Shown: piece after piece, positions 29,028 to 35,621 of the stretch
Layout of the letters: each line of letters begins with the position of its first letter
Position numbering within the stretch: position 1 is the first letter of the stretch
Source of the DNA: Campylobacterota bacterium
Lineage (GTDB): Bacteria > Campylobacterota > Campylobacteria > Campylobacterales > Sulfurospirillaceae
Direction of reading: 5' to 3'
Length of the DNA: 35,621 bases
Assembly (NCBI GenBank): GCA_013151055.1
Contig: JAADIZ010000041.1
Location: 1-35,621, forward strand
Notes under the pieces: generated by a model
What the model was told of the DNA's origin: nothing
Databases searched by the model: none
Seen by the model: only the letters and a program-made list of their open reading frames with translations
Made by a program: the position numbers and the translations under genes

Positions 29028-29444
29028 ATGGAGATCAAAAATGTTCCACAAGATGATAGTTCAACTTATGGAGAAATGAAAAAAGCCATCTATGCTAAAA
29101 ATTCAAATGGCAAAATAAAAAGTATAGGCTCAACTGGTTGGGATGTTGAAGAAGTAGTGACTCAACAAGTCATAGATGATTTAAAACAGAGTGAAAAAGA
29201 AGCTTATGAAGAAGCGGTATCTGGAAAAAAATCTCCACTTTATTATCATATGTATGCACTTAGAATGGATTTGGCAGTTTTAGCTCAATCTACAGGCTTT
29301 TTTCAATGGAGTATTAAAAGGGATTTTAAACCTGAAGTTTTTAGTAAGATAAGTGAGAAAAGATTGCAAATTTACTGTGAAGTTATGGGTAAAACTATGC
29401 AAGAAATAACAGAGCTACCAAAGGTAAGTTATGAAGGAATTTAA
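29028..29444 (+). CDS. Small protein of unknown function encoded between KASIII and BtrH-like genes
   Basis: 138 aa ORF immediately following the KASIII stop; MDLAVLAQSTGFFQWSIKRDFKPEVFSKISEKRLQIYCEVMGKTMQEITELP resembles an HTH-like helical segment. Confidence 0.8.
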   Translation: MEIKNVPQDDSSTYGEMKKAIYAKNSNGKIKSIGSTGWDVEEVVTQQVIDDLKQSEKEAYEEAVSGKKSPLYYHMYALRMDLAVLAQSTGFFQWSIKRDFKPEVFSKISEKRLQIYCEVMGKTMQEITELPKVSYEGI

Positions 29445-30420
29445 ACACACACACCATGCACATTGCGAAAGCGGTGTTATGTCTTCCATGCTTAGGCATC
29501 ACGGGCTAAATATAAGTGAACCCATGATATTTGGACTCTCAAACGCTCTTAATTTTGCTTATATTCCTTTTGTTAAAATTGGTGGAATGCCGCTTGTTTC
29601 ATATAGAAGTATTCCAAAGTCAATTATAAAAAATATCCAAAAAAACCTAAAAATCAAAATGAAATTAGAGACATTCTCTTCGCAAAAAAAAGGCGAAGAT
29701 AGGCTAAATGAACTTTTAGAAGAGGGAAAAGTTGTAGGTGCTCAAAGTTCTGTGTATTGGTTAGAGTATTTTCCACCTGAAATTAGATTTCATTTCAATG
29801 CACACAATTTACTCGTATATGGCAAAGAGGGAGATGATTATCTTATCAGCGACCCAGTATTTGACAAGAGTGTTAAATGCTCCGCTAAGTCGCTTTTAAA
29901 AGCCAGATTTGCCAAGGGCATGATGGCTCCAAAAGGATTGCTGTATTATCCTTTGGAAGTTCCTACACAGATAGATTTAAAACCAATTATCAAAAAAAAT
30001 ATCAAAAAAATATCCAAATACATGCTCAAAACTCCAGTTCCAATCGCAGGACTTAGAGGCATAAGATATCTGGCAAAATCGATACTAAAATTAAAAACAA
30101 AACCAAAAAAATATGCAAAACTTTTTTTGGGAAATATTGTGCGAATGCAAGAAGAAATAGGTACAGGCGGGGCTGGATTTAGATTTATGTATGCTGCATT
30201 TTTGCAAGAGGCGAGTGAACTTTTTGGAGATGATAAAACTCTTAAAGATGCCTCTAAATTGATGTTAGAAGTTGGAGATAAATGGAGAGATTTTGCTTTA
30301 GTAATTGCAAAAGCCATCAAATCTAAAAATGAGATAGAGTATAAAGAGATATCTGATATGTTACTAGATATCGGCAAAAATGAAGCTATAGTATATAGGA
30401 AGCTTTTGGAATTTACATGA
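29431..30420 (+). CDS. BtrH-like (BtrH_N / DUF4872-type) cysteine acyltransferase/peptidase-fold protein
   Basis: 329 aa; HHAHCESGVMSSMLRHHGLNISEPMIFGLSNAL N-terminal Cys motif and RFHFNAHNLLVYGKEGDDYLISDP His/Asp motif. Confidence 0.8.
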   Translation: MKEFKHTHHAHCESGVMSSMLRHHGLNISEPMIFGLSNALNFAYIPFVKIGGMPLVSYRSIPKSIIKNIQKNLKIKMKLETFSSQKKGEDRLNELLEEGKVVGAQSSVYWLEYFPPEIRFHFNAHNLLVYGKEGDDYLISDPVFDKSVKCSAKSLLKARFAKGMMAPKGLLYYPLEVPTQIDLKPIIKKNIKKISKYMLKTPVPIAGLRGIRYLAKSILKLKTKPKKYAKLFLGNIVRMQEEIGTGGAGFRFMYAAFLQEASELFGDDKTLKDASKLMLEVGDKWRDFALVIAKAIKSKNEIEYKEISDMLLDIGKNEAIVYRKLLEFT

Positions 30421-31139
30421 TAAAAATCTCGCATGTAACCAAAAAATATGGCAACTTCAAAGCATTAAATGATCTCTCATTTGAAGTAAAAAAAGGCACA
30501 ATTTTTGGGCTTTTAGGAGTTAATGGAGCTGGAAAAAGTACGATTTTATCTATACTTAATGGACTTTGTAAAATAGATGCAGGAGAGATACAAATTGCTG
30601 GATTTGATATCAAAAAAGATATCCAAAAGATAAAAGAGATAAGCTCCATAGTTCCTCAAAACCTCGCTTTTTATGACAAATTAACAGTAAAAGAAAATCT
30701 TGATTTTTTCAGTAAAATTCAAAATGCTAAAAAAGAAAATTATGATAAAGCTATAGAGGTAAATGGCTTGGAAAGTGTTTTAGACCAAAGAGCCCTAACA
30801 CTTTCAGGCGGACAAAAAAGAAGGCTAAATATCGCCATAGGATTGCTAAATAACCCACAAATTATCTACTTTGATGAACCAACAGTTGGGATAGACCCAA
30901 AAAGCAGAAATGAGATACTCTCTTCTATAAAAAACTACAAAAATTTTGGTATCACAGTCGTTTACACTAGCCACTACATGAATGAAGTAGAAAAAATTTG
31001 TGATGAGGTAGCTATTATTTCACACGGAAAACTTATCAAACAAGATAGCTTAAAAAATTTACTTTCAAAAGACAATCCCAAAGACCAAACAGCACTAGAA
31101 AAACATTTTTTAGAATTGACTGAGGAATCTTATGTTTAA
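30417..31139 (+). CDS. ABC transporter ATP-binding protein
   Basis: 240 aa; Walker A GVNGAGKST, signature LSGGQKRR, Walker B IIYFDEPTVGIDP; ATGA overlap with the BtrH-like gene. Confidence 0.97.
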   Translation: MIKISHVTKKYGNFKALNDLSFEVKKGTIFGLLGVNGAGKSTILSILNGLCKIDAGEIQIAGFDIKKDIQKIKEISSIVPQNLAFYDKLTVKENLDFFSKIQNAKKENYDKAIEVNGLESVLDQRALTLSGGQKRRLNIAIGLLNNPQIIYFDEPTVGIDPKSRNEILSSIKNYKNFGITVVYTSHYMNEVEKICDEVAIISHGKLIKQDSLKNLLSKDNPKDQTALEKHFLELTEESYV

Positions 31140-32265
31140 AGCCATGATAAAAAAAGAGTTTCTTTTGGTTTTAAGAGACAAACAAGCCTTGATGGTGCTT
31201 TTTATTATGCCCGCAATTTTTATTTTGATTATGTCAGTTGCCATGAGAGATATATTTTCACAAAAGAGTGTAAGATTTGACATATCAATCAGAGATTTGG
31301 ATAAGAGTAGCATAAGCAAGGAACTTATCAAAACTCTTAGAGTTGATAAAAGTTTTGATATAGTAAAAGCAGAAGATGCAAAACTATCAATTACTATACC
31401 AAAGGGATATGGCAAAGAAGATGTAGCAAATAAAAAAAAGTTGAATATCAATATAAAGAGTTCACTAAAAAGTGATGAAATCGAACTTTTTAAAGCAAAA
31501 TTGTCAAAAGATGTGATTAGTTTAAAACTAAAAATAATAAAAGTAAAGATGAGTGAGTTTTCAGATGTTGCTGCAAGTGCGATAGGAAGTATTACGCTTG
31601 AACCCAAAAAACTTTTTAGTATCAAATACAACAAAAGTAAAAATATACCAAATGCCACACAACAAAGTGTGCCAACTTGGATAGTATTTAGTATGTTTTT
31701 TGTTATAATTCCAATGTCAACGATATATATAAATGAGAAAAAACAAAATACTCTAGCAAGACTGAGTTCCATGAATATTTCAGTCATCACTATAGCTCTT
31801 TCAAAGATTGTCCCTTATCTATTTATTGCGCAAATTCAGATGGTTTTGATGGTTTTGGTTGGTATGTATATAGTTCCTCTTTTTAATACCCCAGCTCTTG
31901 TGATAAATGGCTCAATTTTAGCCCTAATTTTCCTTTCTTTTGCACTTAGCCTCTGTGCCATTGGGTTAGCAAGTCTTATAGCAGCAAGTTCAAATTCAAG
32001 TGAACAAGCAACAACGATAGGCGGTATATCAAATATACTACTAGGAGCAATAGGCGGAGTGATGGTGCCAAAGTTTATAATGCCACCAATCATGCAAAAA
32101 TTAGCAGATATCTCACCCATGTCATGGGGATTAGATGGTTTTTTAGATATATTTTTAAAAGGAGGAGGCATTGCCACGGTGTTAAATAACTCCATAATGC
32201 TGATACTCTTTGGTGCAGTTACATTAAGTTTGTCGATGTTAATCCTAAAGAAAAAACTACTCTAG
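31132..32265 (+). CDS. ABC-2 type transporter permease
   Basis: 377 aa; N-terminal TM, large extracytoplasmic domain, then five or six TMs (ABC-2 architecture, MIKKEFLLVLRDKQALMVLFIMPAIFI). Confidence 0.93.
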   Translation: MFKAMIKKEFLLVLRDKQALMVLFIMPAIFILIMSVAMRDIFSQKSVRFDISIRDLDKSSISKELIKTLRVDKSFDIVKAEDAKLSITIPKGYGKEDVANKKKLNINIKSSLKSDEIELFKAKLSKDVISLKLKIIKVKMSEFSDVAASAIGSITLEPKKLFSIKYNKSKNIPNATQQSVPTWIVFSMFFVIIPMSTIYINEKKQNTLARLSSMNISVITIALSKIVPYLFIAQIQMVLMVLVGMYIVPLFNTPALVINGSILALIFLSFALSLCAIGLASLIAASSNSSEQATTIGGISNILLGAIGGVMVPKFIMPPIMQKLADISPMSWGLDGFLDIFLKGGGIATVLNNSIMLILFGAVTLSLSMLILKKKLL

Positions 32266-32290
32266 CTAAGTAACCGCCCCCCCCCAACGG

Positions 32291-33888
32291 CATTAAGTTA
32301 AGGAATTGAGTAAAAATAACTCATTAGAAGAAAATGGTAAAAAACTCAAGAAAAAAATTAAAAAAGAACTCTTATTTATATGTCTACAAAAAGCTTCTAA
32401 ATCCCTGTATTTAGGGTTTTAGAAAGGTTTTTAAAAGTACTTTTTAGCTATAATATATATTATATTAAGGGTTGGCTATGTTAAAAAAAACTACTGAAAT
32501 TTCGGTAGTTTTTAAACATGAAAAAAGAAAAAAAGATTTCCAAATAAAACATAAAATTGGTAAAAACAGTTTTACAAGAGATAGAAAGTTAGGATTCGAT
32601 AAAATTATGACTATGATGATTAAAAAGAGTAATAAATCAATTCAAAATAGTATCAATGACACTCAACTAGATTTAGGTGAGGATGTTACTATCTCTAATA
32701 GTGCTTATACACAAGCCAGAGCAAAGTTAAACTATACAGCATTTGAAGAGTTCGCTCAGATGGCTCGCGATATCTTTTACAAAGATGGTGAGTATGAAAC
32801 ATATCATGGATTTAGAATACTTGCTATTGATGGTTCTGTCGTAACACTACCAAATACAGATGATGTAAAAAAAGAATTTAACCCTATGAAAGTTAAATGC
32901 CAAATTAAAGAGTTTGCTAAAGATGTATCTCAAGCACGAGTATCTTGTCTTTTTGATGTGCTTAATAATATTGCCATAGATTCTTCAATAAGTAATAAAA
33001 ACAAGAGTGGAGAGAATGACCTTATAGCTTATGATGAGAGGACTTTGGCAGTAGAGCATTTGCAACACTGCAAAGAAGATGATTTAACTCTTATGGATAG
33101 AGGCTATCCTTCATTTGAGTTATTTGCAGCAGCTTATAATAAAACAAATATTCTTTGTCGACTTAGAAAAAATCTCTTTTCAAAAGCGAAGTTTCTGTTT
33201 GATGCACATAGTGAGAAAAAAGATGTTGTACTTGAGATAAATGCACCGAAATATTTAAAAGATACACTTAGAAGTGAAAACATACCAACTAAAATTAAGA
33301 TACGCTTTGTACAGGTTATTTTGGATAATGGTACGGTGGAAGTCTTGGCTACTAATGTAGTAGACAATAACAGATTAAGAACTTCAGAATTTAAAAAACT
33401 ATATGCTCTAAGATGGGGAATAGAGACATATTTTGATCTTATTAAAAATAGGTTAGGATTAGAAAATTTTACAGGTTTGACAGCCCTAGCAGTAAAACAA
33501 GACTTCTTTGCAACAATATTTTTAACAAATTATGAGTCAATGATGACTTACGATATTAATCAGGATTTAAAAGAGAAAACTAAAAATAATAAATATGTGC
33601 AAAAAGTTAATAAAGCTATATCCTTTAATGTAATAAAGCATAAGGTATTTGATTTACTCTACTTAGATAACCCCATAGATGAGATGTTAGAGCAGATGGA
33701 AAAGTTATTTTTAACCAATACAATTGTTATACGACCAAATAGAAAATCAAAACCACGCCTTGATAAAGATATACATAAATCTACTATAGCCACAAATTCC
33801 ATAAATCATCTTAAAAGGAAGAAAAAAAATGTTGGAAACTAATCAGATGAAAGTTCGTGTTTTAGGTGCTTGTAGGCTTAACTTAATG
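32291..33888 (+). mobile_element. IS4-family insertion sequence (boundaries by internal part of IRs)
   Basis: 12-bp inverted repeats CATTAAGTTAAG (32291-32302) and CTTAACTTAATG (33877-33888) flanking a DDE transposase; C-tracts immediately outside both ends. Confidence 0.85.
32478..33842 (+). CDS. IS4-family DDE transposase
   Basis: About 454 aa; ILAIDGSVVTLPN (D), LTLMDRGYPSFELF (D), LYALRWGIETYFDLIKNRLGLENFTG (E, YREK-like region). Confidence 0.92.
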   Translation: MLKKTTEISVVFKHEKRKKDFQIKHKIGKNSFTRDRKLGFDKIMTMMIKKSNKSIQNSINDTQLDLGEDVTISNSAYTQARAKLNYTAFEEFAQMARDIFYKDGEYETYHGFRILAIDGSVVTLPNTDDVKKEFNPMKVKCQIKEFAKDVSQARVSCLFDVLNNIAIDSSISNKNKSGENDLIAYDERTLAVEHLQHCKEDDLTLMDRGYPSFELFAAAYNKTNILCRLRKNLFSKAKFLFDAHSEKKDVVLEINAPKYLKDTLRSENIPTKIKIRFVQVILDNGTVEVLATNVVDNNRLRTSEFKKLYALRWGIETYFDLIKNRLGLENFTGLTALAVKQDFFATIFLTNYESMMTYDINQDLKEKTKNNKYVQKVNKAISFNVIKHKVFDLLYLDNPIDEMLEQMEKLFLTNTIVIRPNRKSKPRLDKDIHKSTIATNSINHLKRKKKNVGN

Positions 33889-33964
33889 GGGGTGACCCCC
33901 CCCTTCAATATACATTTTAAAGAATGCTTTAGATTTATGATATAATTTTAGGAGAAATTAGGTA

Positions 33965-34078
33965 TTGACACAGAATTTATTACAGTCCCTAGATTTACAA
34001 ACACCTGTTTATGAAGATTCTCCCTTACTTCTTATAAATGCAGGTATGTACTTACCAATAGGAGTAGAACAAGTATGA
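33965..34078 (+). CDS. Short unknown ORF between IS4 and IS3 elements, possible truncated gene
   Basis: TTG start preceded by AGGAGAAATT SD-like sequence and TATAAT-like box: TQNLLQSLDLQTPVYEDSPLLLINAGMYLPIGVEQV*, ending 3 nt before the IS3 end. Confidence 0.3.
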   Translation: MTQNLLQSLDLQTPVYEDSPLLLINAGMYLPIGVEQV

Positions 34079-34080
34079 TC

Positions 34081-34695
34081 TGTCAACACTTTATAGGACA
34101 CAGAATAAGAATTGTTTAAGCACCCTTTACATTTTGTAACAATTGATTTTCAAAGTCAACAGGTGACAAATAATTGTTACTAGAGTGCAACCTCTGACGA
34201 TTGTAAAATACTTCTATATATTCGAATATAGCTTGATTTGCTTGGCTCCTTGTTTCAAATTTAATATGATGTGTAAGTTCTGTTTTTAATGAGTGAAAAA
34301 AGCTTTCAGCTACAGCATTATCATAACAGTTGCCTCTACGGCTCATGCTTTGGATTATTCCATATGATTTTAACAACTCACGATGAGAATCAGCTGCATA
34401 CTGACTTCCTCTATCTGTATGCCACATTAGCCCACTTTTTGGATTTCTAGTTTTTAAAGCCATAAATAGTGCATCATTAACTAAAGTAGTTGTAATATTA
34501 GCATCCATTGACCAACCAACAATTTTACGTGAGTATAGATCAATAACAGTAGCTAGATATAGCCATCCTTCTCTTGTTGGTATGTAAGTAATATCTCCAA
34601 CATAAATTTCATTTGGACTAGTTGCATAGAAATCTTGTTGTACTCTATTTAGTGCGATTGTATAGTTGTGATTTGAATTGGTTGTTAAAATGCCT
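34081..34695 (-). mobile_element. Truncated IS3-family element (3' part only)
   Basis: Putative terminal TGTCAACACTTTATAGGACACAG at 34081; OrfB fragment reads leftward and is cut at its 5' side by the IS21-type end. Confidence 0.75.
34116..34690 (-). pseudogene. IS3-family OrfB transposase, 5'-truncated (rve integrase core)
   Basis: Frame continues upstream of the listed ORF: TTNSNHNYTIALNRVQQDFYATSPNEIYVGDITYIPTREGWLYLATVIDLYSRKIVGWSMDANITT...HTDRGSQYA...NCYDNAVAESFFHSLKTE, no N-terminus. Confidence 0.85.
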
Positions 34696-34797
34696 ATGAC
34701 GCTCTAACTGGCCACCCATCGCGGTGACATTCGGCCACCTTCTAAGAGGATATTTTCTATAACAGCATTTTATCATAAAGTGGCTGGATGTTGAATC

Positions 34798-35550
34798 TCA
34801 ATATTCTAAATTCTTTGATAATGCATTCACTTTTCTCATTGATTCACCCTCAATAGTTACTCTATGAGAAGAGTGAACTATCCTATCTAAAATAGCATCA
34901 GCCACAGTATTATTATTGAGATAGTTATACCACTGGCTTACAGGAAGTTGAGAAGTGATAATTGTAGAGTTTATATTTGTTCTATCCTCAATTATCTCAA
35001 AGAGATTTGTGGCATCATCATCAACCATTGGAGATACTCCAAAGTCATCAAGGATGAGCAGTTGAAACCGTGAGTATTTTTTCAATAAATTTACATAAGT
35101 TCCATCTATCCTTGAGAGTCGTATCTCTTCAAGAAGTGAAGGTGTTCTTGTATAGTAAACTCTATAGGAATTATGAATAGCATGATTGGCTAGTGCTTGT
35201 GCAAGATAGCTTTTGCCCGTACCTGTTTTCCCAGTAATGATAATATTTTGTTTAGCATTGATAAAGTTTAATTGTGTCAGTGATTGAATCTGTGCTCTAT
35301 CAAGATTTCTATCTGTTTTATAATCAAGTGCATCAAGTGCTGCTTGTTTATCTTTAATCTTTGAGAGTCTATGGTTCATGATAATGCGTTTATTTTTTAA
35401 AAATATCTCCTGTGCATCGAGAAGAGAATAGAGTCTCTCCTCAAAGCTCATCTTAGAGTATGCGATATCTTCTGATTGCATCTTGTAGGACTCTAAAAGA
35501 CCTTTGTAGCCTAATGTGGCAATTTTCTCTTCTAGTTGTGAATGTGTCAT
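34798..35550 (-). CDS. istB: IS21-family ATP-binding helper protein IstB
   Basis: 250 aa; IIITGKTGTGKSYLAQALANHAI Walker A, LLILDDFGVSPMVDDDATNLFEIIEDR. Confidence 0.95.
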   Translation of the reverse strand: MTHSQLEEKIATLGYKGLLESYKMQSEDIAYSKMSFEERLYSLLDAQEIFLKNKRIIMNHRLSKIKDKQAALDALDYKTDRNLDRAQIQSLTQLNFINAKQNIIITGKTGTGKSYLAQALANHAIHNSYRVYYTRTPSLLEEIRLSRIDGTYVNLLKKYSRFQLLILDDFGVSPMVDDDATNLFEIIEDRTNINSTIITSQLPVSQWYNYLNNNTVADAILDRIVHSSHRVTIEGESMRKVNALSKNLEY

Positions 35551-35577
35551 ATTAATTCTTCCTTTTTGGTATTTTGA

Positions 35578-35621
35578 TTATTGGTACTCAGTAGCACCAC
35601 GAATATTTTCATGGGTATTAA
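35578..35621 (-). CDS. istA: IS21-family transposase IstA, C-terminal end (partial)
   Basis: Minus-strand NTHENIRGATEYQ* resembles the IstA C-terminus (HENIRG...), immediately upstream of istB. Confidence 0.65.
   Translation of the reverse strand, partial: NTHENIRGATEYQ

Larger units (their letters stand above)
34697..35621 (-). mobile_element. IS21-family insertion sequence, partial (runs off window)
   Basis: istB plus C-terminus of istA; terminal region with repeated GGCCACC-type motifs (CTGGCCACCCATCGCGG, CGGCCACCTTC). Confidence 0.8.

Noticed and set aside
32275-32285. Poly-C tract as a phase-variable contingency locus controlling a gene
   Set aside because: It lies outside any reading frame, next to the IS end; IS-associated duplication is the simpler explanation, though tract length variation was not testable.

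Overview
The window looks like chromosomal sequence from a Campylobacterota (epsilonproteobacterial) genome. From left to right it contains: (1) the 3' end of a DHA2/EmrB-like MFS transporter; (2) a minus-strand MarR-regulated RND tripartite efflux operon with an 18-bp perfect palindrome in front of marR; (3) a YaaA-family gene; (4) a tRNA-Thr/Tyr/Gly/Thr-tuf-rpmG-tRNA-Trp-secE-nusG-rplK-rplA-rplJ-rplL-rpoB-rpoC-rpsL-rpsG-fusA supercluster; (5) tRNA-Arg and a soluble chemoreceptor with a CZB-like C-terminus; (6) a compact fatty-acyl/secondary-metabolite-like operon (hotdog dehydratase, GT2, DarA-like protein, KASIII/DarB-like protein, 138-aa conserved-looking unknown, BtrH-like acyltransferase, ABC-2 exporter); (7) an IS pile-up (IS4-family element, truncated IS3 remnant, IS21 istB/istA). 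Two signals stand out. One is a family of five ~70-nt intergenic repeats inside the ribosomal-protein cluster, each predicted to form two hairpins with compensatory changes, which I do not recognise as a named RNA or repeat. The other is the DarA/KASIII/BtrH/ABC operon, whose product is not evident and which ends against the IS pile-up. All assignments come from reading the sequence; no searches were run.
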